In this document: piece by piece, positions 45,830-60,800 of the stretch
Position numbering within the stretch: the stretch's first letter is position 1
How the letters are laid out: every line of letters begins with the position of its first letter
Assembly: GCF_051020975.1 (NCBI RefSeq)
Contig: NC_135034.1
Span: 9,052,001 to 9,116,000 of the forward strand
Length of the DNA stretch: 64,000 nt
Source of the DNA: Osmia lignaria lignaria
Lineage: Eukaryota; Arthropoda; Insecta; Hymenoptera; Megachilidae
Reading direction: 5' to 3'
The notes under the pieces: generated by a model
What the model was told of the DNA's origin: nothing
Databases searched by the model: none
The model's input: the letters and a program-made list of their open reading frames with translations, nothing else
Position numbers and translations under genes: made by a program

Positions 45830-45834
45830 CTTGG
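45779..45834 (-). CDS. dpy: dpy exon 2: signal peptide
   Basis: The acceptor TTGCAG at 45840-45835 has a good pyrimidine tract and is followed by CCAAG and ATG at 45829. The exon encodes 17 residues, MKHLRPLVVWILLFLCP, then a donor CCA|GTATGT (phase 0). The next exon adds A-E-S, so cleavage after L-C-P-A is plausible. A basic N-terminus and a Leu/Val/Ile core are typical of a secretory signal. Confidence 0.85.
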
Positions 45835-48800
45835 CTGCAACAGAAGGGAACGAAATTAATCACTTTTTTAATTAACTGAAAATTTCAATTTTTTCAGGGC
45901 CAACACACCCATGATTCTTCAACAATTACGTCGTTTATATTATATCATTTTATTTCGTTCCGAATAGATGTAACAGGATCTCTTTAATAGATTAAAGAAC
46001 GTCGAAAAATCCAAACCCTTGTAGAACCATTGGAACACTGTCGACCTACTGCTGTTCATGAAACAAGGGAACCGATGCAGAAGCACCTGTTCGACCAACT
46101 TCCCGGTAACATGTCGGCATTTGCGACCCCCTTACCCGAACCTGACTGTATCAACTTACGGTTTAGCCCTGGCCCTAAGAACCCAGTTTCCTGGTTGCCA
46201 TGATGTTTTGAAATTTAAGAAGCACAATTAACTGCGAACACATGTTGCCTACCTATCGTTTAACGAAAGATGAGAATAGAAGTGATAAACTGAAGAACAC
46301 GGTGTAATAGAAGATAAGGATAATTAAGCAACTTGTAGTTTCCCTAATCAACTGAACATTGTCGGATTTAATGGCACATCAAGAAAAATCCCGTGGGAAG
46401 AAATGTAACGCTAATTATCTGCTGAATTAACCGCGTTTTTTATCGAGCTACCTTAACATACGTATGTTACAAGCCGGTGCAAAGGTAGGGCAGTTAATTG
46501 AAAGTTAATTAGTACCTTCGTGACTGAGAATCGTTAGATTCGGTTAGAGAACGAAAATCATAGATATACACCGTCGAAGAGGGGAAGAAACTTTGTAGAA
46601 TTTGCTGGGAAATATTATTCGCAATTGAAGAATCGTAATCGACCGAATGAAGAGGGAGAAACGTTCGTAAAACGTTCGAGAATCGCCGTCGAGATTTCAC
46701 GAAGCACCGGAAGTGGAATGTTCAAGGGACACCGGTGCACGCGATTCGCGGAAGACGTCTTTTACGTGCGCCGCAACTTATGGCGAACATTCATTCGAAC
46801 GGACGCATTGTACGCGAGCACGCGGCGAAATGTTAACGACTGTACGTGCAGCCGGCAGGATTCACCGAGCAGGAAGAAGAGGAACGTAGAAGAAAGAACG
46901 ACCGAAAGAAAATTAGAGGGACAATTAGAGGAACGAGCAAGAGGAACGCAGAAAGACAGCCTAGAAAAACGAGCCTTCGAGAAGGAAACTGTTGAGGGAG
47001 AACGTGTGGTCAGAAGGGAAACAAAGAAACTAATTGTAAAATAAGGAGATTTAAATAATAATTAGTTCCTGCTATTTCATGCATACGAAATAAGTGAAAT
47101 AGAAAAGAGGTGATATGGAAAGAAAATAATGTAAGCATTTGAATAATTGCTCGAATGAGGTGCAAATTTCGGTTAATACTAAAAAATGATACTAAACATG
47201 TCTTCAGCCCGTTACTAACGAGCATAAGATTGTAGAGGAAGCAAGAGGGACGGAAAAGAGAAGGAGAAAAGACACCGAGGAACGTAATAAAGGAGGGCGT
47301 GCGAGTGCGATGCACCTGTGGCCCTCCTGCCCCTCCGCAACAACTCGAGTCGACCATCAGTTCCTTCTTGTACCCTTAACTCGTCGCCGACTAACAGCTA
47401 CACAGCTGGCCAGGCTATTTTGTCCTTGTGCTGGAATTTTCGTCACGGAAATTGGCCACCCTTGCCGCGTCCACGAATTTCAGATGCACCGACACCGCGC
47501 CACTTCCGCCATTCCGCTCGTTCGCGGAAGTAACTCGTGAATAGTGTGGCGTAACATAGTAATAGCATCGCAGGCTATTGATTTCGGAATTCGATCGGTT
47601 ACTATCGAGTGAATTTCAATTAATTAAAGAGGGTACAGGGTGTGAAATGTGGGCTACTCTGGATTAATGACACCAGGCGCAAACGATGATTAGTGCTTTC
47701 CACGTGAAGGGACTTCCCATGTATTCTTCAGGGATGACCTCGAAATTAAAAGCATCTAACTCAAGCCGACTCTAATGACGGCTTTGTTTTTCGTTTTAAT
47801 ATCAATTTGATCTATGGTCGACAGGAAGGTCATCTTTTCAATCTTAATTTAATGACTCCTCGACGGTGATGAATTATAATGTATGTATCATCGAGAGGAA
47901 ACTCTAATGATTCAAATATGATCTATCATCGGATGTTCACCTGCAGCCAGGATGTTGAATTATGCTTCCTCCGCGTTTTAAGATCATTATGAAATGACGC
48001 TAATTAGCGTACGGTAGCTGAAACAATTCGCGACGAGAAACACCGCAAATTGCAGAAATTACCACGACGATTATGTTGGATCTTAACTGAAGTCAGGGTC
48101 ATTGCTTTGCAAACAGTGATTAGTCAATTGTTAGAGATTAAATCATTTAAAATAATTAATAGGCTTGAAATCATTTTTGAGCAGCCTCGTTTACGAAGAT
48201 GTTTTCTCGAATTTATTACCGAACAACTTTCATCTGCTGACGAAGTTTCACTTAATTTGCAAAATTTAAGATTCACCAGTGCACCATTTTATGCGAATTC
48301 GTGTCCAGAATCCTAGACCGGTGATCTTTACGATGACCGTTATCTTGTTTCCTTGGGTACAGATTTGTGTCAACCAGTGACACGAAGTTCCAACGTAGCT
48401 GCATTTCTCTTTTCTTGAGATTCGTGCGAATCGGATTGCTTTTGCAAGAGAAATGCCTGGCCAAGGAGAGAGCCCCCTGACGCGTAACTTTTACCGCTAA
48501 ATGGCACGTCGATTAATAAATATTCATTTTCGCGAACCATACCGCCAGTACATCCCACAGTTTACTCGGTGAAGAAGCGAACAGCTTAATAATTAAGACT
48601 CTGTTTCAAGCTTCACGCTTCTCGTTAGCCGGCTAACTGTATCTCAGAAATGCTTTTTCCAACAGAAATTGATCGCTGTCGGATATCGTTAAATTACAGT
48701 GTTGCGTTCGTTGCAAGGAAGAACTTCCTTCAATATACCAACTATCAAGTCCGTGAAAATACCTGTTTTCACATTTTTTTGCTTCGTAATTATTAATATA

Positions 48801-51800
48801 TAAAATCACAATTTTTTCAAATAACTTCGACCTTTCAGTATCGCGAAACCGGACATATAACATTGACGTAGCATCGAAGGCATTAAAATTTCAAGAAAAA
48901 AAATTTCTTTTCCACGTAAACATCTTAAATCTTACAAAATACGATGCGTGGGACGTTCGAAGAAGTATAATATAGAAAGCAAAAATTGTAGAAGCTGTTG
49001 GGGCAAGATGTACCGTGACACATTCAAACGCTTTCACAGCGCTTAACGAACAAGCTTCCATAAAACGAGAACATCGTGGGCGAGGCGAAGGAAAAATCTA
49101 TGAAACTATAGTAACTATGCTGACGAGAATAGTTATGAAGGTCCTCGACGGGTGCATGATAATTAATTAAATCGATTAGGTCATCAGCAAGGGGTCTAGG
49201 AACACGTTCGAGGAATGTCGAAATCGTGTTTGCTTCGAGCGTTCCTCGATAAATATGGAGGGAAACTTGAGGCAGAGGTGGGTGGTGATTGTGGAGTCCT
49301 CGAATTCAGATCCTGTCGCCAGGATCTCATTATACTATTATTAATACAACTTGTAGTGAAAGCGAATAGCATTCGAAATTGGGTGGTTTTTAATTGAAAT
49401 TTCCAAAATGATCGCATGTTTGTTTAAAAAATTGAGAAGATTCGAAGTAGGCCAGCGAAAATGAGTTCAGCAAGCATCGCATTAATTCCTCCTTTCTTCT
49501 CGGCGCGTTTCGCAACGCGCATTGTGTGGGAGTTTTGCGTTATTGGTAGAACAGATATGTGCAGAGGCGCGCGTGTCAGCGATGCTGGCGTGTGTACGAC
49601 GCCGACTAATTGATACCTTTTGTCATCGTTTCCTTCTGTCTGCCTACCGGATGATATCATTGACACGGTAACACATTTCACGGCGATACCCTTAGCGAGT
49701 AACACGAGTTGCAGGGCATCGTTTGCATAAAATGAACGTTTATTGTGGCATCTCTGATGGCATGAAATATAGAGAGCGGTGTTGAATTACGCTCTCAATT
49801 TGCGAAGTTAGACACGGTATTATTGAACATCAGAGACGAAGGATGAAAATCCATGGGATGCTCGTGCGAACCGAGCCAGCCTCGGTTGCAACGGCGTTAG
49901 GAAATTCCTATTCTGAACACGATCCGACGTCCATCTTGCCCGCCTGTGGCAACATCCGGCATGAATCAACAAAGTATAAAACCGGCAAATGATTCGGGCC
50001 TAAAACTGACGCCCACCACAAGGCGAAACGAGAGAGCGGCGAACCAGCCAAGACAGAATATAATTCCGTTGCAAAGTGAAAGTTCTTTGGTGTTACCGTA
50101 GTAAGTTACAAACGAAACTGGCGTAACGCGTGGGTCTCTCATCGCCCATGCTCGAACATCGAATTAACTCTGACACCTTCAATTTTTTTTTGTTTATCTT
50201 AAAGATTGCCTCTTATGTTCTACTCCTAGTCGTTCGCACGGTGTCTTCACTTTCAAGGTTTTGCCAGTAATCAGTGGATCGTTGAAATTGAAATTTCTGT
50301 ACAGTATTTCTCAGACGATTTAATCTACTCCTTTTTTATCCTGTCTCGGAATTAAACTGTAGGCTAATTTATATTTGCAGTCTGCCTCTTCCTTATGTGC
50401 ATTCTTACATAATGTATCATTGGCAGAGGGGTTAATCAAAAGGCAGGAAGTTTATTGAATATCCCTCATTCGTATGCGAAGCATATGAACTCATAAGACG
50501 GCAGAAGGCAACGAACGATTCCTGTACAACAACCCGAAGCTCCTACCGGTCGCGAAAGCTCGTGGAGAAAAATGTGAAAAACAGAGGCGCGAAATGAAAC
50601 TCGGTGCGCTCATTGTCTAACGAGGTTTGCGTCATCGACGAATGCTAATGAAACGTTTATCTCTACGTTGTTTCCAACGAATTAATTTACCGCGAACAGC
50701 CTTGAGCATGGAGGACGTGGATCGTCCGGTAGCTCCTCGCCAAAACGTAACTTGCTTCATCTATGAAAGTTACAGTTCCCTTTATACTTTTGCAAGGCCA
50801 TAAATTCTACTGAAATCCTCGCGATTTTTCCCTCGTTAGAACTGAAACGTTAGACATCACGCCACGCGAATCGTGGAATATAAATAAGGCTGAAGGATAG
50901 AGAAAGAGAGGCTTGGAGAACAACCGGCTCGCATACGCGAACACCCGGTACCGTTAAGTTTTCCACGGATTTCGCGCTGGCCCCCGTTGTTACGGATCCA
51001 GTGGAAAAGACGCCTGGCGTCGTAAAACGGCGTCTAACAGTAAAGGTCCCTCGTAACGCGAGCATCTTTCGCGGGAGAGGCAGAAACGGTTCCGCGAGGA
51101 ACACCCATGTCGACGTCCTGCAGCGATCGAAATTCTCCCGGGTGCGTTCAACCCGTCACGAATAAAGAGACCGATCACGTCGACCTGCCTTTCCAGAAGG
51201 TCTCGTATCGATCACACGGTTACGTCACGGACGAGAAATATTGAACGACAATAATGAATGGCCGACGCTAGGATGCCATCTTTGGAAGAGACAAGGCGAT
51301 GACGCGAGGTGAATTAGCGTGTCCAGGATGATTAAAACGGGTCGCGGGTGCGTAGGACGTGAGAAAATCGAAGGAAAATCGCCGATGCTCGATGCTCGCC
51401 ACGCAAAACGAATGAGAGCCAAGGTTTTCGTGTCTGCGACCTCGATCGAAAGTTGATTCATTTCAACTGCAACTGGGTGCGATCAGAAACTACCATTCTT
51501 GATTCTGGTTCTCGTCGTTTTTATTCGCACAGCATAGTTTCTTTTCTATTAGACTATTATTTAATGATAATTCAGGATTTTATCGAGGATATTAATTTGT
51601 GAAAAGAGAACTTCACAGTCTGATTACTCGGGAGATAATATGATTACAATTGAAATATTTGTATTAAGGATACGTTTTAATTTTCTAGTTCATTCATCCG
51701 TAGTTGAAGAAACGAGTACATTGCTCCTTCGATGCAGAAAGGATACGTCTGTGATTAATAATTCAAGATATATCCTCGCACGAAACTTAACAACCCTTCC

Positions 51801-54800
51801 ATGCATAATGATGAAGCTTATCAAGCATGAAAAACGTTTAACGATAAAACAACCGCGAGACGTTAATTAGCAAAAGGACGTGAAGCGTTAATTATCCACG
51901 TCGTAAACAGTCTCGACGAAATTCCTATGAGACTGTCCACGATGAAGACGTTATAAGTAATCGAATCGTATCGTTGCATGATTAGTTGCCAGCTAACTTT
52001 TCATTAACTTTAATCGTAATATTGCTCGGCGATCATGGCATCGCCATATTAGACGTAACAATTTTCTCGCGTGAGTCGGCCATTTTTTCCCACGCACGGT
52101 GATCTTGGTAACGGTATGGTGTTCTGGTTGTTCGATCCGTGAGAATCCGCTAGATAATCGCTAATAAAAATCTAGGCTCGTCGGTCGATTGATCATCGTG
52201 AAATTTCATTGAACGATTTCGTAACTCGTTACGCGTTCATCGAACGAGCGGAGGTCTTTAATCCTCTTTATCCCTCGTAGCAGCTGAATCAATCGCGACC
52301 CAGACCTCTGGAACGGTGCATCGACTGATCAGACGGTGAAATTTTTCAATGATAAAAGAATAATAAATTTCCATCGTGGAAATTTACACGTTTTTCACCT
52401 TCGAAGGTTAATTCTAAGTTCCAAACGATTAATTTCCACCTTGGGGAATTTTTTTCTTTTAGCACGTGTTGCATGCGCAATCAGTTAACGGATGCTTTCC
52501 CTAAACATGGAAATACTGGTGACACGATTGTAATGGAGCACGACGTTGCGTGTGCTGTCTGTTGCAAGCATTGAACTCTCCGCTCGGCCACTTAAGGCGC
52601 ACGATCTGTAAACGTGTCACCGGTTATTCGCACAAGGGGCACGATGTTGTTTCATTACCACGTAATACGGGTATAAATTCTAGTTTCTTTGTAATACAAT
52701 CCGTACGATAAATCACCGCGAAATGAAATCATTTTATGAAATCCCTCCACGAGAATCTCGAACTGCCTAGAGAAAGTTTTTAAACGAGGCGCGGGTAAAA
52801 GTAAAACTGTTACAGTTGTCTATATCAGGAAACGTTCTACTTATTAGTCGTGTCGATTCGAAGCATTGCAACTGATAGTTATTAAATCATTAGAATTTCA
52901 AATCAATTGCAAATTATTAAATAACCAATTATGGAGAAACAGGGAGAGGATACGAAACAAAATTTGACGGATAATAATTCGAATCATGGCTCGATGGACC
53001 ACTTAAGGTACAGAAACGACGGCATTATTATCGGTTTGGAAGAACCGCGTGCGCACGCCTAGATGACTACTGCAAAATGCTAAAATTACAGCAATTTTCC
53101 TGATCGCCGTCTAACACGTGTTGCGATTGTTAACCGGACAAATTGATCGTTGCGAAAATTCACCGTTCTAACGTTTCTCGCGCCGCTGCTTATTTTTTTC
53201 CCCGTGTAAAACGCACCGCGCAGAAACGGGAAACGGAATTGACGGATAAACGGGAATTATACACCGGCTATCAGTTACTCGAGCCACCACGAAGTTCTTA
53301 ACGTTGTTAAATCAGAAGGGTTAGTCGTTTCAATGATCGAGTCAAACGTCCATTTTACTTATCGTGCCTTATTTCGCCGCCATTTTGTATCTTTGGTAAT
53401 GTGTTAATATTCGCGATCATAGACAAAGAGTGGAACGATGTATCTTTGCCGATTGAACAAAGCTGTGAATTTATTCGTCCGAGCGAAACGTAAGCGGATA
53501 GTTTGCAAATGTTTTAGGCGTTCTAGGATACGCGCAACCTTGGCTGTTCCCCTTCAAATGATTTAGCTGGTGTAAGCATTTCATCATCGTCCAGCAATGA
53601 CTATACTTATAAAGCGCAGTTGCAAAAAAGTCCACTTGGAGAATAAACGCATGCATAAAACATCATCGATGCGTTTCATTTTATACGCTTCTTGGAAGGT
53701 CCGAAGCATCGCTGATTTCGAATTCCTCTCCTTTGGGAGGAGAAGGCAAGGTCAGAACGCGAATGAATATAAGGAAAAGACGAGGAGTTTCCTGGAGAAC
53801 GACGAAAGGAAAACATCTCCTCGCGTAATGACTCTCATTATCGGCGTCACCGCACGTTCGCTCAATGAAATGATAAAATCATCATCGTAATGATACCGTA
53901 CGTGCGTGTGCGAGCGTAACGGAACCACGGAAGGTGGCTTGAAAAGTAATTTGCACCGTGACCCGTGACACTGCCATCTCGAACCTCGAATAATTGCACC
54001 ATAACCGTTAAGGGGTGGAAGGTCGTCGACTAAGCATGTCTGCGACTCATCGAGAAGAGCCGTGTACGAGCGGGAAAGAAATATTATTGGTAGAAATTGT
54101 ACCGTGAGCAAGCCGGCTGCCGTCTACGGTGGACATTCATCATGGCTCTTTATCATAAACAATCAATCGTTCTATAGACAGGCATTCCCATAGACGCGAA
54201 CAGTTCCTAGATGCTTCGTGACGATGATTACAGGCTTTTGCTAATGTCTTCCGGCAAGCAAGCGAAACCAAGATTTAATGAATCCACTGTTTCATTTCTG
54301 TTCGCTGCAAATAGGATCGTCAAGCTCTATCGAATTCTTCGATACCGTCATCTAGGTATCACGGCTATTTTCGTTCCTTCTCTTTTATGGAATTAGAATT
54401 CTAAAGGATTCTAAGAGATAATAGTTTTTCCTAGACTCTCCATGTTCTCCCAAGACCTAAGAAAAATTAACCTGCCCATCATTCACCCCGTATATTTTCA
54501 TCAATGTTTGACATACTTTTTCTTTTTTACGTCCAGGTATTAATGCCTTCGCGTTTACACTGCCAATACAATTTACGTAACGCGTTCGACAACTTCGCCA
54601 ACTATTTTACGCAATCGTCGATAATTTTATTATTGACACTGCTCAGTCGCAACGGTACAAATCGAGCCTCGGTTTATGCATACACCGGTAATCAATACCG
54701 TAATTCTATTCTCACAGACGCTTAACATTTTTATACGCAAGGAATAGAGGTTTTTCAGGAAGATCACGTTCGCGAGATCTAGCTACGAGAGAATTCGAAT

Positions 54801-57800
54801 AACAGGTTGTCGCGAATTCGTAAACAGAGAGAAGACGGATTTACGGTTAGGCAAATATCGGGCTAGAAATTATTCGCGAGTCAGGTACGGTCGACTTGCA
54901 GAAAGCTAACATTTGTATGCAAATTCGACGCATATATTTAGCCGCACGTTGATCACCCAGATCATCTTTCCTTTTTACGACGTGCAAGAGAGAATGTACA
55001 GTTCGCAATTAAACAACCGCTATTCTTTGTTTACAACGCGTACGTGGTTTGTTTTAAAATTATGAAATTCGTTGTTCTCCAAATAATATTTTGCACAAAG
55101 GGTTAAATGATTACGTAGGATTCTCTGGAAACGAATAAGAATTCGCGGTGCAAAAGGAATGTTTCCAGAGAACGATGGTACTGCAAGAAAGACGATTTAT
55201 TATAATCCAGAGCGACAAGTTGCTCGCATGCTTCAGCGAATTTAGAAGAAACGTGACAAACGGGTTTCGTGGTTGACTGAGAAAAGCAAGAGTGACGCTT
55301 TCAGACGTGTCATCCCGGCTACGATTTACCAAGAATCTTCCAACAGCCCTCCATAAGTTCCACGGTAACCATGGTACGAAGGAACGAGGAAGGGACTGGA
55401 ATAATCGATATTTATTAAATTAACTCGCGTTATTAACTTGACAGGTGTTCCTCAATTACGTACCACTTTGCTCGGGGATACGTGACGGCGTATACCTTCA
55501 ACGAAGACAATGGCCATGACATTCTGACCCGGGGGATTATTCAACAAGAAACGATTACCATGGAACGAGCAAAAACCGAAATCTCAATCGACGGCAGGTA
55601 AGGTCGGTCATTAAATCAGTTGCTGTTTTTTTCTTGCCAAATAATGGACTTTAATTCGTTGAAATTATAGGCATGAACGATCTACATATTATCATCCGGA
55701 GGATCTGGCAAGGTTTTAATGACTTCGATGGCCATATATTTTATAAATTCTATGGGCCCTCGGGTGTTTGACTTATTTTGATAATTTCCTGTGAAACGAG
55801 GATGTGGTGGTCAGCTCAGATTCCGAAAGACATTGGTTGAAAAATTAAAGTATTCACAGGGGGTTGATTTCTCCATGGCGGATGTGCACGGGCAGAAAAG
55901 TTCCTCGTAGCGAAAGCAACGAGGAGGGAAACGTGGTACGAACGTAACGATACGAAAGCGATTCCCGGAGACAAAGGAAAACGTGTAGCTACACGCCTGG
56001 TTAAAAGGAGCGACCTCCTTGAGAACGGTCCTTGACTCGTAGAGACGGACAAGATAAGCAGAAGAAGGAGAAACGAGTAGTCGTAGAAGTAGAAGAAGAA
56101 CAGAAGGAGATGGTACAAGGGGCACAACAGGATGAGCTGAAGAAGAAGAAGAAGAAGAAGAAGAAGAAGAAGAAAGAAGGGAGTAGGGAGACCCGGAGGC
56201 AAGTAATGGCGCCTACACTTGGTGGCCGCGAAAGGTCGAAGAATATTCTGCTTCCGAGGAGCCAACGGAATAACGTTGCTCGCATTCAGGCCAAGAGAAA
56301 GAGAAAAATGTATACAGTAAGAGTGTAACAATCATTTCTCTTCTCCCACGACTTTCTTTGTTAATTAAACAATCGGCCTGGGTTCCTTTGACAACGCGCA
56401 ATGTACACACGGAATCTGTTAAATAGCAAACGAAAATTCATTTCTGAAAAAATCAACCGAATCTTTGAAGTTACCTAACGTTATCCAACGATTCGAATTA
56501 CAACAAGGTAGAAGGAATACTTCCTCGAGTTCGTTCAACTGCCTACGCTAGCTTAAATAATTGGCCCCCATAATTTCATTCAATTGCACACTTTTCCTCT
56601 CCGTACTCCTTCGAGTCATTAATATTGTTCTTGACGTCTGACCGTGTCGTTATTTTAATCGTCTACGGTATAGATTAACGCATTGACAGCCAGTGTGTCA
56701 TCTTCTATTGAGAAGCAATAATTATACGATTTATATATCTGTTTTAAATATAAAGAAGAAGTGCCATCGAATAATTCATTTTCTTTTTGTAGTGAAAGAA
56801 GAGGAACTCGATATTCAAACAGGAACTATCCGGTCCCCAGGTATATACGCGAAGCCACGAGCAGAATGAGAAATGAGCAAACAAGAAGAGACGAATTCCA
56901 CTGTATAGAATCCTAATATTTCCTCCCTTCGAGTTACAACTGCGCTCGAGCGACCATTTATAAAATTCTCGCTAGAATATCCGCGTGAGGCCGGACAGGA
57001 AGGTGCTATAAATTATAAGGTGAATCCTTTGAAAATTAACGATTCGATCCGGAGGATACGGTTTAATGTACACCAAAGTTCCTCCATCCTTCTCTTGAAT
57101 GATACCAGGGATCATGCAGAAGGTCGTGGGGTGTACTCATTCGTGGCGAGAAAAATTCACCAAGGGAAAAGAAACGAAGAAGACCGGAGAAAGATACATC
57201 CTCGCACGTATGCTGTCCCGTCTACCTTTCTCTCTCGTAGACAACTTGGAAGAGGAAAAAGAGAAAAGAGAAGAGACGAGTGGCGTTTCGAGAAACGAAG
57301 GATGCCTATAATCGGCAATGGACGACCGCACCTCGCCACTTTCGCGTTGCTTGACGTGGATACCGGTCTCCACCGATCGATCGACCGATTTAATCATCCT
57401 CGTCTTCAGTAAGCGTTCTATCATCTGCATGCTCGCGTATTTATTATACGGTAGCCGAACGGTGATTTCGTGAGGGCCAAGGTCCAGCCCTCCGGACGGC
57501 TATGATTTAATTAACACATTAAGCGGCGCGTTAAGACCGTAGAAAATCGTTCAGGGTAATCATTTTATTTTCAGATCACCTAAATGCAAAATATTCAACT
57601 AACGATCGTCCTTGAACGTTGGAAGCAACTTTCCAATGGGGTTATCTGAAGAAAAGCGCGAGCATACGTTCCTTTGTCTTTTTTTGTTAATTTATTCGAG
57701 AAACGTTGATGCAAATCCTTGAGAAACACGCGAACCACTTACTGTTTTTCTTTTCTAGTTAAACGTTCATCGTACACCTCATCTCATCAGGCGTGCCCTC

Positions 57801-60800
57801 GCATTCGTAATAGAGAAGCACGGCTAAGATTGCAATTGGGCCGAGGAAACCGCCCGGAGGATGCATAATTGAATGAAGTCCAAGTTGAATATTACTTGCG
57901 AAACTCATAAATATGCACTGATTACACGGCAGCTTGTTGTGCAGCTCGTATTCAGACCATCTTCTCAACACACTAGCAAAAAGACACTTCTATACCTGCT
58001 CAACTATGCGCTGTTAAGTTCTATTACACGAAGCAGAAATTTCATTCTTTCTTTTCTAAACCGCGAATACCTGCGAAACCTTACGATCGAATTAAATTTC
58101 TTCTATTCGAAGAAGAAAATTACCTCAGAGTTATCGCGAATAACGATTTCCTGGTCATCTTGATTGAGTTCTCAGTTATGCGAACGTAGAATACAAGATG
58201 GGACACTGTATTCGAATGGAAAGAAGAGACATCGGTTTCGAATGATTGCAGGTTGCAACGACGCGGAGTCATGCGACAGAACATCGCTAGTTGAAGCAAT
58301 TTAATTACACTTTCTTAATTGTCGAGGAATTTTCACATGCGTTGTATCAACGCATCAGAATCTAGATTTCCCTCTGATAAACTCGCTTCCTATGTATCCT
58401 CCACCGTGAGAAGTAATATTTCTGCCCTCGTTAGGGACAAAAGTAAACCAAATTGAATTATTACCATTTTTCTAAGCGAACAGCGATGCCAATGTTCTCG
58501 GACAAATATTCCAGACGATTGATCAAACGCTGTCAAGGATGATTCTGTATTATGCTCATTAATTAGTTCCAGTAGAAACGACGACCAGAACGTACCTGAA
58601 TAACATGCCTCGCGTGCGATACACATTTTCATTGCATAATCTGTCAACGTAAAGTTCGGACGGGGTCATAAACAGTGAATGAAAAAATTGCGGACGATTG
58701 AAATTTAATAATTTGTCAAATTAAGCGCGCCTCTCTTTCGGAAGGGATCGGATAAATATGACAAACGATTATTATTTTCATCTGAGTCTATACGAAAGGT
58801 GGCAATCTTCTGCTGCTAATTAATGACGACAAGTAATTTATTCAAACGAGAGAAAATCCTCAAGTTCCTCGACTCTTATCATCTCCAAGAATCTACAAGA
58901 TGAAACCACTGATACGTCATCAGGTATATTGTCGTCGTTCAACCTACGATCTCAATCGAACTTGTCTTTTACTTTCATTCTGACAAATGTTAATTAACGA
59001 TCCTCAGCATGTAAACTACGCATCTCTCGCGTTCTTCGTATCCTATCTAGAGCACGCAGTAACTAAGACCGAGTGATTAAGCAACGTATCAACCTACATC
59101 GTTTCGTGTACCTACGCATTTTGCTCTAATTTCGATCGTTTCCACTTTGTAACCGGGAAAATGACGGACCTGTGCACCGTGACCTCGACAATACCTTTCC
59201 CTATCGATACAACTGGTCGCGCACCAGTTCGATCAGTGACATAAGAAACAATCACCGTTGAAAAATAATAGAGTTTTACTTTTCAACGCGCTTCTTCTAT
59301 ACAAGGTTCGAGGGTTGACGATGTAGCACGTGTGATTAGCCATTTCGTTATTGGAAATCACCTGGATTATCGACGTATTTTCACGTAAACGACGCTAATC
59401 TTCAAACAGCCCCATCGTTGAAATAAAATGGCTTTGCAAATTGTGTTATGAGTGGAACTCTCGCTTTCGAGAACTCACGTCGGCCTATTCGAAGAAGGTA
59501 AACGATGAACGAGCAAAAATATATTCTTTCGCTTGGCCGCATAAAACGTGGAATTCGCTTGGCGATGTTTTAAACCCGGTGAATCGGCACGGGAAATTGC
59601 TAAAACAACGATCGCTCGTCGTATATAGCTTCATTGTACATCATCTTCGCGGAGCTAGAGGAATTCCAGGAAACCAGGCACCGGTAATCGATTTTAACCG
59701 GTCGCAAAACGTGAACGGATCACAGGAGCAAACGATCGTGTAATGTATTCGGAATGCATTTGCAAGATAATGGCATCGCTCGTGAAAATAGGTTCTTCGG
59801 TACCGTCCAGACGGAACCGTGTAAAATGCTGAATTGTGAAACAGCCTAACAAACAGCCTGCCCAATCGACGTTTTGTTCGAATGAAAAAAAATATATGTT
59901 TAAGCTTCGGGCATAGTTGCCTTTCCATTCGTGCGGTGACGGTCTCAATGGCATTTGAATCAACCAAGCGAAAATAGGGATAATATCTTTACTATCACTC
60001 AAATGGAATTATATAATTTTCGCACGCAACACAGTGCCATTTTATTTTAATATCGATTCGAAGAAAAATTTGTGCAAAAAGTACTAAACATGCGCTGCAA
60101 ATCTACAAATTGCCAAACCACCTGTTTAAGGTACACGAGTGAAAATGACGCTGTTTTCCATAATTAGTACCGAGCAATCTTCAGCGGATTTACAATCTCG
60201 AACCCCTTAATCATCCGTATCTTTACATTCCCCACAGAACTTACGCAATGGCCGGCAGGTAGTTCGTTGGTAAAAATAGGTACTTGCGTTACATCCAGAG
60301 ACGGTGACGCTGTCGAGGTCCATAAAAGTGCACCAAAGCAACACTCTCCCCTGTCACTGTTGCATATCCATATATTTTTTTTTTTTTTTTTTTTCTTTAA
60401 TCCATCAAACTGCTCACTCACTCACGACTCGCTGCACTCGCGACCCGTTTTCGCTGCATAATCCTCCTAGAATCCTTTTTGCACATCTCCTGGTTTCGAC
60501 GTTCCGTGAAAGCACGCACTCGCGTCCGCAAAACCGGATTCAAGCGAACGAAGAAGTTCTATACTTGTCACAGAAAGTGTTCGCTCGAATTCACTACACC
60601 TTGGATCACGTACGACCACGAAACGATTTGTACCATGAAACTTTCCTTGGTATTTTCAACCCGTTCCTCCTGGAAGGTATACTCGAATAGGATAAACGCC
60701 TATCCTTTAGAATGATAGACCTATCAAATTAATAAATTTAGAAGAGGAGAAGCAAATTTTTTATGGTACGTTCATTATTTTCTGTCATCTATAATTTCAA

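Noticed and set aside
45401..45508. Exon 1b as an internal exon spliced from exon 3 through a 58-base intron
   Set aside because: A phase-compatible CAG exists, but it has no pyrimidine tract, and the signal-like sequence right after the ATG fits a first exon better.
46625..47044. 139-residue plus-strand open frame
   Set aside because: Arg/Glu/Lys-rich low-complexity translation from a purine-rich stretch, no recognisable domain, no splice or promoter context.
55816..56331. 171-residue Phe/Leu-rich frame and poly-Lys frame
   Set aside because: Produced by the GAA microsatellite and its surroundings.
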